Source of the DNA: Streptomyces sp. NBC_01314
GTDB lineage: Bacteria; Actinomycetota; Actinomycetes; Streptomycetales; Streptomycetaceae
Direction: 5' to 3'
DNA: 64,000 bases
Assembly (NCBI RefSeq): GCF_041435215.1
Contig: NZ_CP108394.1
Span: 6,448,001 to 6,512,000, forward strand
Shown: positions 8,429 to 15,908 of the stretch, piece by piece
Position numbering within the stretch: position 1 is the stretch's first letter
Layout: each line of letters begins with the position of its first letter
The notes under the pieces: model-generated
Told to the model about the DNA's origin: nothing
The model's database searches: none
What the model saw: only the letters and a program-made list of their open reading frames with translations
Program-made: the position numbers and the translations under genes

Positions 8429-8812
8429 ATGCCTGCTGCCGCCTTATCGACCCAGTCGGTCTGCACGATGCAGCACGCGGGTCAGGACTGGGACGCGATC
8501 CGTGCGCAGAAGGTCGTCGGCCTGGCCGCGATGGCGATCCTCGGATCGCGGTGCGGTGCTGTCGTCGAGGACGGCGCGGCCGTCTTCTTCTTCACTCCGT
8601 GCGGCACTGCGGCCGGCTGGTCCGTCGACCACACCGAGGCGGTCCGCGCGGGTGACGACGTAGCGATCCCGCCCGCGCGCCGGACCCAAGGGCCGGGCCC
8701 GCACTGGCGGATGTGCCCGGGCGAGGGCCGCATGCTCACCGACCCGCAGGCGCTGAGGGCGGCTCTCGAGGACGCCTTCGGCCCTCGCGTCGGTGAGGAA
8801 CGGGCGGGCTGA
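8429..8812 (+). CDS. Hypothetical protein, 127 aa, with an early TTA codon
   Basis: The ATG at 8429 follows a GACGAGGA site. The protein (MPAAALSTQSVCTMQHAG) has a central hydrophobic patch GAAVFFFTPCGTAAGW. Proteins of this kind commonly lie next to XRE regulators in Streptomyces and are sometimes regulatory partners, but the function is unknown. Codon 6 is TTA (8444-8446), so translation should depend on the bldA leucine tRNA and be delayed to development. It is followed at once by a strong hairpin. Confidence 0.7.
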   Translation: MPAAALSTQSVCTMQHAGQDWDAIRAQKVVGLAAMAILGSRCGAVVEDGAAVFFFTPCGTAAGWSVDHTEAVRAGDDVAIPPARRTQGPGPHWRMCPGEGRMLTDPQALRAALEDAFGPRVGEERAG

Positions 8813-8823
8813 CTGACGCTGTA

Positions 8824-8854
8824 CCCCGGCGACCGCTCGGCCGCGGTCCCGGGG
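8824..8854 (+). terminator. Terminator after the 127-residue gene
   Basis: CCCCGG then GACCGC pair with GCGGTC then CCGGGG, with one bulged C and a six-base loop, starting twelve bases after the stop codon. Confidence 0.75.
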
Positions 8855-8941
8855 CAATGGCCGACCTGATCGGAGCAGATCGACGATGCAACATCTATCA
8901 CGGGCCCTGGGGCGACCGTTCTCCTCGGCGAGGAGGACGTG

Positions 8942-9166
8942 GTGACGATGACCGCCAGCAAGCCGGCCATCGGCCAGATCGTCCAGGACACTCAGCGGAA
9001 CCGGACCGGCCGCGTCATGGGGCACGAGGGGCCGTACGTACAACTGCGGCCTGTCGCTGGCGGCAGGGAGTGGGACGCGAGCCCGGATGCCCTCCGTACG
9101 GCCACCCCTGCCGAAGCTCGTCGGGCCGGAGTGAATGCGACCACTGCAGGCGGCGGACGCACATGA
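8942..9166 (+). CDS. Small conserved hypothetical protein, 74 aa
   Basis: An AGGAGG site at 8931-8936 is best placed for the GTG at 8942; a GTG at 8939 and an ATG at 8948 are alternatives. The product begins VTMTASKPAIGQIVQDTQRNRTGRV and is a short beta-rich domain (GQIVxDxxRNRxGRVMGHxGPYVQLRP). Such proteins are widespread in Streptomyces near XRE regulators and have no assigned role. Its TGA overlaps the next ATG (ATGA), starting a three-gene operon. Confidence 0.75.
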   Translation: MTMTASKPAIGQIVQDTQRNRTGRVMGHEGPYVQLRPVAGGREWDASPDALRTATPAEARRAGVNATTAGGGRT

Positions 9167-9447
9167 CCAAAGACCTCGGCGGCGGAGGCAGCGCTGCAGC
9201 AGCTGGTGATGAAGCACGCCCGATAGTCCGGCCCCCAGAGATCCCCGACGCCACCGAACTCACCCACGGCCAGTACAGGGGATGGGACTGCGTCTGGTGC
9301 GAGGCCCGACTCATCCGCGGCGCAGTGCGGGCAGGGAGGGCTACCGGCTTCCTGGGCGCCCACGACATGAGCACCGACGTGTACGCCTGCCCCGACTGCG
9401 CGGAGACACACGGCCTGACGAGCCGCCCCACGAAGGTGAGGACCTGA
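9163..9447 (+). CDS. Small zinc-ribbon-like protein, 94 aa
   Basis: The ATG overlaps the previous stop. The core contains CVWCEARL and, about 35 residues later, CPDCAETHG, giving two CxxC pairs that could bind one zinc ion. The first 30 residues are low-complexity. It is the second gene of a compact operon with ATGA and TGATG junctions. No enzymatic motif is visible; a structural zinc-binding accessory protein is the most that can be said. Confidence 0.75.
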   Translation: MTKDLGGGGSAAAAGDEARPIVRPPEIPDATELTHGQYRGWDCVWCEARLIRGAVRAGRATGFLGAHDMSTDVYACPDCAETHGLTSRPTKVRT

Positions 9448-9620
9448 TGTTCTGCGACCGCTGCCAGAAGCCGATCAAGCCCGACGACGAGTACCAGGAA
9501 CACACCCCGGACTCCGCCTCCGGTGTCGCCCCGGCCGCCGTCACGCACAAGCCGCTGTGCCGGAGCGTCCCGAGCCAGTCGTATCCGGCTGTCCTCGACG
9601 GGCGCCGCCGCCGGCGTTGA
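9447..9620 (+). CDS. Very small cysteine protein, 57 aa
   Basis: The ATG at 9447 shares its first base with the previous stop (TGATG). The product begins MFCDRCQKPIKPDDEYQEH, a half zinc-finger (CDRC) with a later HKPLC that could complete a site. The basic C-terminus ends GRRRRR. It closes the three-gene operon. Function unknown. Confidence 0.7.
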   Translation: MFCDRCQKPIKPDDEYQEHTPDSASGVAPAAVTHKPLCRSVPSQSYPAVLDGRRRRR

Positions 9621-9694
9621 GACCCCCTCGCGCCGGTCCTCCAGACGCCGGCGCCAGGGTGGCCGCCCCGCGCCGTAGGGGTGGCCTGGTGTGG

Positions 9695-9724
9695 GCCCGC
9701 CGCTCGTCCCCCGAGGCGGCGGGC
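9695..9724. terminator. Bidirectional terminator between convergent genes
   Basis: GCCCGCCGC-TCG pairs with CGA-G-GCGGCGGGC around a five-base C-rich loop. It sits between the + operon ending at 9620 and the minus-strand XRE gene ending at 9725. Confidence 0.75.
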
Positions 9725-9970
9725 TCACCGCACCAGATCAGACAGCGAGACGCCGATGGCGCGCGCGATCCCGTTCAGAGTGTCCAGAGACGGGTTCGCG
9801 CGGCCAGCTTCGATGTCCTGGTAGTAGCTGCGATTCAGCGGGATCGCCAGGTACACGGCGTCCTGGGTCATGTTGTGGTGCATGCGGGCTTGCTGGATGC
9901 ATCTGCCGACGCGCTCGCGTTGCTGGAGCAGCCATGGGTCGTCGGGCAGGTTGCTGAGCACTCGACACAC
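9725..9970 (-). CDS. Small XRE-family DNA-binding protein, 81 aa
   Basis: A full-length helix-turn-helix repressor domain: RERVGRCIQQARMHHNMTQDAVYLAIPLNR, then SYYQDIEAGRANPSLDTLNGIARAIGVSLSDLVR. It ends right after the domain, as minimal phage-type or toxin-antitoxin-type repressors do. The start is given as GTG 9970, but no clear ribosome-binding site is seen; an internal start is possible. A perfect inverted repeat 26 bases upstream (9996-10014) may be its own operator. Confidence 0.85.
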   Translation of the reverse strand: MCRVLSNLPDDPWLLQQRERVGRCIQQARMHHNMTQDAVYLAIPLNRSYYQDIEAGRANPSLDTLNGIARAIGVSLSDLVR

Positions 9971-9995
9971 GCTCTGAGCTGCTGGATCATATGTC

Positions 9996-10014
9996 AGCCT
10001 GGTGACACCAGGCT
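9996..10014. promoter_or_regulatory. Perfect inverted repeat upstream of the small XRE gene
   Basis: AGCCTGGT-GAC-ACCAGGCT, followed on the + strand by TTTTT. Its position just upstream of a small repressor gene suggests an operator. The T-run would also fit a terminator, but no + gene ends nearby. Confidence 0.5.
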
Positions 10015-10018
10015 TTTT

Positions 10019-10494
10019 CCGATCTAGATCAGCGTGAACGACGACTTTCGGGGCATGCGGGATCAGCGGCGCGAAGATCCAGGCGCTGTGAGCAGCTCAA
10101 CCCTGCGGCGTCACGGCGCGCACCGCAGGGTCATAGAGGCTGCCATCAATAGAACAATTGTTCACACGAACGGGTGAATGACGGGGGCACGTAAATCGCG
10201 TTAGACATAGAGCCCACCCCCCACCCCGAAGTGCCAGGCCGTCCCAACTGGTGCCCCCCTCTGCGACGGCCTGGCACTGAAGGATCCCCGCTCTCGCGAC
10301 GTTGCTGGGTGCGGGAGCAGCCACTCTCCAGCCCCTGACCTGCGCAGACGCCATGATCGTTTAGGCGTGATTTAGGCGTGGACCTTGTGGAGTGAGGGTG
10401 TAGTCAGACTGTCTGAGGGTGTAGTCAAATTGCAGCGAACGAAGGCCCAGGCCCGGAGACTTGCTCCGCGACCTGGGCCTTCACCCGTCTGACC
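10019..10494. other. Non-coding stretch left of the tRNA gene
   Basis: I see no credible gene. It contains an imperfect palindrome at about 10159-10176 (TTCAC and GTGAA arms), two copies of TTTAGGCGTG near 10361-10380, and two copies of TGAGGGTGTAGTCA at 10393-10406 and 10414-10427 (21-base period). An 11-base perfect stem (10441-10451 with 10472-10482) lies just past the tRNA 3' end and probably ends the minus-strand tRNA transcript. Confidence 0.6.
10441..10482 (-). terminator. Hairpin downstream of tRNA-Arg
   Basis: GAAGGCCCAGG pairs perfectly with CCTGGGCCTTC across a 20-base loop. It is 12 bases beyond the encoded CCA end of the tRNA in the minus direction. Confidence 0.65.
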
Positions 10495-10570
10495 TGGTGC
10501 CCCCGGCAGGATTCGAACCTGCGACACCCGCTTTAGGAGAGCGGTGCTCTATCCCCTGAGCTACGAAGGC
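10495..10570 (-). tRNA. tRNA-Arg (anticodon CCT)
   Basis: On the minus strand the gene starts GCCTTCG, has a D-arm AGCTCAGGGGATAGAGC, an anticodon stem CCGCT/AGCGG with loop CTCCTAA (anticodon CCT, reading AGG), a T-arm with GGTTCGAATCC, and the acceptor strand CGGGGGC followed by an encoded ACCA. All four stems pair, with two G-T pairs in the acceptor. tRNA-Arg genes are common integration sites for actinobacterial phages and integrative elements; the gene's 3' end faces the phage-like genes on the left. No integrase is visible in this window. Confidence 0.97.
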
Positions 10571-10823
10571 AGGGATCTGTCGGAAAACGTGTCTGAAATT
10601 CACCCAAAGGTGGACGGATCTCATTCAGGTTGGGCCCCGACAGCTGTGCGGTGGTGCGGCCGAGAACGGCTGCGCCACCGCACACAGTGTAGCGGGTGGC
10701 CTGGTGGTGGCAGGTGGTTGTGGGCAGTGAGGCGCCTGCACTGGTCGGGGAGGGCAGGGAGTGAGCGGGGCCCGGCCGTGACGGAGTCCTGGTGGGGCGT
10801 CGCGGCCGGGCCCAACGTGGGTG

Positions 10824-12326
10824 TCATGTGGTGCGGCGTCCGGTGACGCGAGCGACGAAGCGAGCCACGGAATTGCTCACCCAGGCGTAGCCGAGGTAGA
10901 TGAGCAAGGCAGCCGTCGCTCCGTACGCGGGGACGCGCTTGTGCGGATATGCCTGGTCGAACCGGGAATGCTGGGACTCGCTGTCCTGGCGGAATCCCTT
11001 GAGTCGTCGCCCAGCCGGGGTATCGGGTGCGATTTGCCGCAGATGCTCGGTGCGGTTGAAACGCTGACGCTTGGTGGAGGGGTCGATCTCCCGGTCTTCC
11101 TTGGTCTCGTCGACGCGGATTCGGATGACGTGAGGTCCGCGTGGGCAGGTGATTTCAATGCGCTGGTAGAAGCGTGCTTGCGCCCCTTTACGAAATTCCA
11201 GTTCCTGTACCGGTACGGGTGTGTAGTGGGTTTCGCCCTGCACAGTGAAACGGCGCTCACAGACCCGCCCGGCCGTGACATAGAGGTCGTGGCTGCAGGG
11301 CTTGTCTTCGTATTTCAGGAGCGGCTGCGGTTCGAGGCCGTTGTGCTGCTGGGTGAAGACGACGATTCCTTCCGCGATGAGTGGAGCGCGGTGGACCCCG
11401 CGGAGAGCGGTGTCGTAGGTGAGGGCCCGCACGCCGGGAGCTTTCTTGAGGATTTCCTTGACCAGCCGCACGGCGGCCTTCCCCTCGTCTTCACGATGGG
11501 GGTCGTGCTTGTGGGCTTTGTGACGTACGGATTCCAGGGCAAGGATGATGCGGCTGTGCGGGGTGTTCGCGGCGCGGACGGCGATGGAGAGGAACTTGTT
11601 TCCGTAGACGTGGCGCCCGCCGCCTTCGGTGGTGTTGCTGGCGTCGGGGTCTACACGGTGCCGGCGGATTTCCCCGGTCGCTTCGTCGGCCTCTTCGTAC
11701 GCCGTGTGGTCGGAAGGCGGGCAGGCGACGGTGGCGTCGCCGTGAAGGACCTGTTCGCGGGCCGGATAGATCCAGCTGCCCCGGGGTGTGACTGCCAGCA
11801 TTCCCTGGGTGATGGCCTGCTGGATCCATTTGCCGCGGCTGATGTCGCGTACGTCCTCGACGGCCTTTTTGAGGTGGCGCTGGAAGAAGTAGTTCCACTG
11901 GCTGCGGGTGGGACCGGTGGCCGGAAGCGCAGCGGCTTCCTCGGGTCCGACGAAGTCGTGTACGGCCTGCCGGATGGGCTCCCACCACAGGGGGCGGGCG
12001 AGGTGGGTGGCGGTGCTTCGGGCGGAGCCGAAGACGGAGATCGCGCAGAGGAACAGGAAGTAGATGTAGGACGGGTAGGCGGGCGGCCGTCCGACCTGAC
12101 CGGCGTCGCGGGGCGGGAGTGCTTCGAGGGCGGTGGCGTACAGGTCGGGGTTGCGGATGAGGTACTCGAAGCGTTCGTCGATGGCGAGCGGTGGCGCTTC
12201 GGGGCTGCGCGGGGGCGGGACGTCGCAGGCGGAGCCGAAGGCGTCGTCGGGGATGGGGCCGAGCAGCCAGCTCTTGCCTTCGGCGGTCTTCTTCTTCGCG
12301 CGGCGCCGCTGCTTGGGGGCGCTCAT
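10824..12326 (-). CDS. DDE transposase-like protein (IS4-type order), 500 aa
   Basis: The ATG at 12326 overlaps the upstream gene's stop (ATGA). After a basic N-terminus there is a helical region, then three candidate catalytic acids in RNase H-fold order: Asp197 in VLHGDATVA, Asp305 in ALTYDTALRG and Glu450 in GFRQDSESQHSRF. The last resembles the R-x-x-x-E block of IS4-type transposases. NTTEGGGRHVYGNKF between the first two acids recalls the conserved glycine/lysine strand of that fold. It is the last gene of a minus-strand group that also encodes recombinase- and transposase-related proteins. No inverted repeats flank it alone, so it does not look like a simple insertion sequence. Confidence 0.55.
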   Translation of the reverse strand: MSAPKQRRRAKKKTAEGKSWLLGPIPDDAFGSACDVPPPRSPEAPPLAIDERFEYLIRNPDLYATALEALPPRDAGQVGRPPAYPSYIYFLFLCAISVFGSARSTATHLARPLWWEPIRQAVHDFVGPEEAAALPATGPTRSQWNYFFQRHLKKAVEDVRDISRGKWIQQAITQGMLAVTPRGSWIYPAREQVLHGDATVACPPSDHTAYEEADEATGEIRRHRVDPDASNTTEGGGRHVYGNKFLSIAVRAANTPHSRIILALESVRHKAHKHDPHREDEGKAAVRLVKEILKKAPGVRALTYDTALRGVHRAPLIAEGIVVFTQQHNGLEPQPLLKYEDKPCSHDLYVTAGRVCERRFTVQGETHYTPVPVQELEFRKGAQARFYQRIEITCPRGPHVIRIRVDETKEDREIDPSTKRQRFNRTEHLRQIAPDTPAGRRLKGFRQDSESQHSRFDQAYPHKRVPAYGATAALLIYLGYAWVSNSVARFVARVTGRRTT

Positions 12327-13243
12327 GCCGTTTCCGTCTCTTCGGGCAGCCACTCCAGCGAGGCGAGTGAGGCGGCGCTGTCGAGGGAGGACAGGCCCAG
12401 TCGGCGGGCGACTTCCGAGAGCTGCCCGGTCTCTTCGAGGATGGTGCGGGCGACGTAGCGGGTGATGTCCTTGGGTTCGACGCGGCGCCGGGCGGTGGCC
12501 AGTCCGCTGCGCCGGGCGATGTCGCCGAAGCCGGAGCAGACGCTGGCCTGCGCGCGGTAGGCGGAGGACGCCCCGGTCACCAACTGCTGTGCTGTGCCCG
12601 GCGCGGCGCTGCGCAAAAGGTGGTGGCAGCGCAGCCGCAGGACGATGACCGCCCACTCGTCCAGCGGGCAGTGCCGGCCGTAGGTGCGGGTGGCGCCGCC
12701 GGTCCAGGCGCTCGCGCCGGTGAGATCCAGGTCATCGGTGGTGGCCTTCGCGATCTCAGCTGTGTGCCAGCCGGCCAGAAGCAGGGCCAGGAGGGCGGCG
12801 TGGCGGGTGGCGGGCATGCCGCGCTCGGCCTGGAAACGCAACTGCTGGATATCGCCCTCTTCCAGGCGAACACCCTTCTTACGGGGGCTGCGCGAAATGG
12901 GCGGGAGATCGACCAACGGGGCCGCTGTCGTGAAGCCGAGTGCGCGGGCCTCGGTGAAGAGGGCCTGGAGGCCGGCGCGGCGCTGGCGTTGGGTACCGGC
13001 TGCCGGATTGAGGAGCAGCCCTTGGTGGCGGTCGTTGCCCGGCGCCTCGATGAACGAGAGTGCGAGGGCGTGGGTGAAGTCGTCGAAGCAGAGGACACCG
13101 TGGACCCGGGCATAGCGCTCGGCCCGTTCACAGATCTGGGTGTAGAGGTCGACTGTCTCCAGGCTCATGTGCCCAGCCACCGCGCGGTCCAGCCAGACGC
13201 GGGTGATGAGAGGGAGGACGGTGCGGATGCGGATCTTAGCCAC
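12323..13243 (-). CDS. Degenerate tyrosine-recombinase-like protein, 306 aa
   Basis: The frame is open further upstream to 13474, but the GTG at 13243 has a well-placed GGAGG and the extra upstream residues are low-complexity, so 13243 is preferred. The N-terminal ~100 residues resemble the SAM-like core-binding domain of tyrosine recombinases (MSLETVDLYTQICERAERYA). The C-terminal part follows that family's outline: LLLAGWHTAEIAK where GLRxxEL is expected, and DITRYVARTILEETGQLSEVARRLGLSS where HxLRHxxA and LGH are expected. The first Arg, the His of HxLR and the final Tyr are not found, so it is probably not an active recombinase. It is coupled to the DDE protein gene. Confidence 0.5.
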   Translation of the reverse strand: MAKIRIRTVLPLITRVWLDRAVAGHMSLETVDLYTQICERAERYARVHGVLCFDDFTHALALSFIEAPGNDRHQGLLLNPAAGTQRQRRAGLQALFTEARALGFTTAAPLVDLPPISRSPRKKGVRLEEGDIQQLRFQAERGMPATRHAALLALLLAGWHTAEIAKATTDDLDLTGASAWTGGATRTYGRHCPLDEWAVIVLRLRCHHLLRSAAPGTAQQLVTGASSAYRAQASVCSGFGDIARRSGLATARRRVEPKDITRYVARTILEETGQLSEVARRLGLSSLDSAASLASLEWLPEETETA

Positions 13244-13497
13244 GGCGGCCTCCGGCGAGGCGTGCCGCGTGCGGGTGACGGCGGATCGGGAGGGGGACAC
13301 AGGGGGATCCGGACGCGCTACGGTGGGCGCAGCCCGGTGCGGTTGCGTATCTGGGCATACCAAAACCCTTCGGACGTGCTTGCGGCGATCGCCGCAGTGA
13401 GCTGATGGGTGGAGGTGGGGGTCCGGTGGCGCCGTCCCGGCCAAGGAAGAGGCGCTGCCGGACCCGTTCTTCATGCGTGGGTCGATGCTGTGGTCAG

Positions 13498-14361
13498 TCA
13501 GTCGGTCGGGTGGGGCGAGGGGCGGCTCCTGAGCTTGGTGGCTGCGGCGGCCAGCGCGGTGATGTGGCCGTGGACGGACAGCAGTTCCTCGGCGGAGAGA
13601 CTCGCGAGGTCGATCAACCGGACGGGGTGGCTGAGCAGCGACAGCAGGCTGTCGTCGGAAGCCGCGCGCGGAGGGGGAACCTTCGCGGCGAACTCCTCTG
13701 GCCGCGGGTCTTCGGGTGCCGGTTCGCCCGGGCTGTCAGGGGAGCCGGCAGCGTGTGCCTCGCTCGCGGCGGAGCTGTCCTCGGGCGAGGACTCGTCCTC
13801 GGCGCTGGTGACGTCCGGGGCGTCTGCTGGTTCGGACATCGGGGATGCTTCCTCGCGCCAGCTCAGTCGGCTGTCCGGCTGGGGCTGCAGCAGGTCGACA
13901 GCGACCATCAGGTCGATGAGCATCTCTACTTCGAGCCGGTACTCGTCGCCCACCTGGGCGAGGCGCATGAGTCGCGTGACGAGCGCGGTGCGGAGCCCAG
14001 GGCCGTCGAGCAGGCGGGATCGCACCGACCGAGCGAACCACTGTCCGCGAAGAATCCCGCCCAGGGCCCGGCTGCCTTGTGCGTCGCCTTGCCGCCAGGC
14101 CACGGCCAGGGAACGTGCCGTTCTCGTGTGGCGGTAGGCGCCTCGGCCCGGTGCCCGCTCGACAAGGCCGCAGGACCGCCAGAACGACAGTGACAGCTGG
14201 ATGCGGGTCGCCGGAACGCCGGCTAGGGCTTCGAGAGAGCGGGCGGTGAACGGGCCTTCGGTCAGGCAGAAAGCGCGAACGGCGGCCAGGTGCTGGTCCG
14301 CCCGGGTCCGCCGACTGGGCAGCGCCCGTGCCGACGGAGGCCGGGGGCTCTGACGTTGCAT
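13498..14361 (-). CDS. Winged-helix-like protein of unknown function, 287 aa
   Basis: The ATG at 14361 follows GGAGGAGG by six bases; a GTG at 14364 is the alternative. Residues about 15-80 (RADQHLAAVRAFCLTEGPFTARSLEALAGVPATRIQLSLSFWRSCGLVERA) have the pattern of a winged helix. A helical middle region contains EYRLEVEMLIDLMVAVDLL. An acidic, Ser/Pro-rich linker follows and the last ~50 residues are again helical. It lies between the recombinase-like gene and another winged-helix gene in the same orientation, so it may be a DNA-binding accessory of the same element. I do not recognise the family. Confidence 0.6.
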   Translation of the reverse strand: MQRQSPRPPSARALPSRRTRADQHLAAVRAFCLTEGPFTARSLEALAGVPATRIQLSLSFWRSCGLVERAPGRGAYRHTRTARSLAVAWRQGDAQGSRALGGILRGQWFARSVRSRLLDGPGLRTALVTRLMRLAQVGDEYRLEVEMLIDLMVAVDLLQPQPDSRLSWREEASPMSEPADAPDVTSAEDESSPEDSSAASEAHAAGSPDSPGEPAPEDPRPEEFAAKVPPPRAASDDSLLSLLSHPVRLIDLASLSAEELLSVHGHITALAAAATKLRSRPSPHPTD

Positions 14362-14931
14362 CACTGGCCTCCTCCGAGTTCGACAATGGCCGCGCGGGAG
14401 AGCGCGGTCGCCGAACAGTCACCGGGACGGGTGGGTGCGCCGAGCAAGCCCTTCACACTTTGGGGTTGCTGCCTTGGTAGCACCCCCCGGGGTGTAGCGC
14501 ATCCCGGTCGGGGATGGCAGGGCCGGTGGGTGGCGGAGCCCTGCGGGCCGGCACGGCGGATGTGCGGGAGTGGCGTCAGCGAGGGGCTGGGCAACCTTGG
14601 GAACTCGTGTTCGGAAGGTGAATGGCTGGCGCTGGGCATGGAGGGTGATTTGCGCGAAAGTCGCAGCGAAAAGGGCACAGGCGTTCGGCTCCGTGGTACG
14701 TGGACAGGGTGAATCCGGCCGACCACGTACGGTGCCCGATGCGGGAGCCGCTAACGTCGTAGGTGTCGACCGTTTGGTTACGTGACGCGATTGTTTGCGT
14801 GATCGGCGGGAGGCCGCCGCCTCGGCTCGTCTTTCGGTTTGTGAGGCCAGGAGGTCGAGCCGGGCGGCGGTATTCATGTGGTGATGTGGCGGTGGGCGAT
14901 TACGCGTGGTGACGCGTGCCGGGTATTCGGT
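14362..14931. other. Gap inside the minus-strand island
   Basis: About 570 bases with no frame I trust. A minus-strand frame at 14419-14877 starts MNTAARLDLLASQTERR and could be a real start of a lost gene, but the rest is shadow-like. The part near 14770-14925 has several GTGAC/TTACG-type repeats that could be protein-binding sites. No transposon end is recognisable. Confidence 0.4.
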
Positions 14932-15594
14932 TCACGCGCGTTCCCAGGGGGCGGCGATGCGGTATCGCACCTTTGCCTCGCCGGGCGCGGTGATCCCGGG
15001 CATGGCGCGAGAGTCCTTCCCCTTCAGCCTTTCCAGCACCGTCTTGCGCGTCAGGTACGTGAGTCCGGATCGCACCCGGCGCACTTCACGGCGGTCGATG
15101 TTGCCCAATGCGGCCGCCACCTCGTAAGCGCTCCATGCGTGGTCCGGCTTGCCGGCCATCATCTCCAGGAGGCGCAGCGACTCCTCGCCCTGGATCTTGA
15201 TGACGCCCCTGCCGCCGTCGCTGTTCGGCGCGCTCGGTTCAGGGTGGTCCGCCGGCTCGCTGTCCCGAGGTGAGGGGATGTCTGCCGCGGGCGTCTCGTC
15301 CGGCTGGGGAGGGACAGCTTCCTGTGAGGGGTCGGCGGCGGGGTGGGGGGCGACCGTACGTGTCTCTGCGCTTTCGAGGATCTCCAGCATCCGTTGTGCG
15401 TGCTCCCGGCCGGCATGAAGCCCGTCGTACTCGTCCTGTTTCGCCGCGAGCAGCTCCTTCAGATGCCGAATGTCCGCGCCGCACACGGCGAGGGACTGGT
15501 TGAAGGTCTGGACGGCCTTTTCTGCCAGGGGCTTGAGACCATCGAAAGCCGTCGGGTGGGTCCCCTCCGCGGCGCGGTCAGTGCTCGGCCTCAT
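14932..15594 (-). CDS. Coiled-coil plus winged-helix protein, 220 aa
   Basis: Residues about 18-75 form a coiled coil (LKPLAEKAVQTFNQSLAVCGADIRHLKELLAAKQDEYDGL). A Pro/Glu/Ala-rich linker of about 60 residues follows. Residues about 135-215 look like a winged helix (ESLRLLEMMAGKPDHAWSAYEVAAALGNIDRREVRRVRSGLTYLTRKTVLERL). The order suggests a dimeric DNA-binding factor. It lies directly downstream of the transposase-ATPase fusion on the same strand, consistent with a targeting or regulatory subunit. The ATG at 15594 lacks an obvious ribosome-binding site and could be leaderless. Family not recognised. Confidence 0.65.
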   Translation of the reverse strand: MRPSTDRAAEGTHPTAFDGLKPLAEKAVQTFNQSLAVCGADIRHLKELLAAKQDEYDGLHAGREHAQRMLEILESAETRTVAPHPAADPSQEAVPPQPDETPAADIPSPRDSEPADHPEPSAPNSDGGRGVIKIQGEESLRLLEMMAGKPDHAWSAYEVAAALGNIDRREVRRVRSGLTYLTRKTVLERLKGKDSRAMPGITAPGEAKVRYRIAAPWERA

Positions 15595-15908
15595 GGCTCA
15601 TAGCCTAGGGCTGGTTGAGGCCGGTCGGGTGCCTCGCAGGAGTGAACTTCCGGCGGTGCCAGAATGTGGCCTGATCACTGGTCAGAACAGCGTTTGAAGG
15701 GGCCTGTCCCTTCGCATGTAATCGGACTCAGTTTCTTTCCAGCGGGCATCTGTGCGAATGGTGCGGCCAGAAATGCGGGGATGGCCGGGTGCGGCGTCTG
15801 GCCTGAATCACCGTACGAGGTTCTGCCTCTTCTCTTGAGCATGCTCGTCTCACGCAATCTGGTCCGTCGGGGGTGTGCGGCCATCGGCACCCGGCACGGG
15901 CAGAGCTG
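15595..15908. other. Gap downstream of the transposase-ATPase fusion
   Basis: No credible gene. It contains a GAAGGG-gcctgt-CCCTTC hairpin at 15696-15713, which may end the fusion transcript on the minus strand, and a TGATCA-type stretch near 15672. Confidence 0.45.

Noticed and set aside
10578..10594. TGTCGGAAAACGTGTCTG as a Tn7-like left end
   Set aside because: Begins with TGT, but no convincing inverted partner or internal repeats could be aligned near 18590 or 19220.
10821..12458. 545-residue frame on the + strand
   Set aside because: Shadow of the DDE-like gene on the minus strand; no motifs or ribosome-binding site.
14419..14877. 152-residue minus-strand frame
   Set aside because: Only the first ~30 residues look protein-like; no ribosome-binding site and no family.
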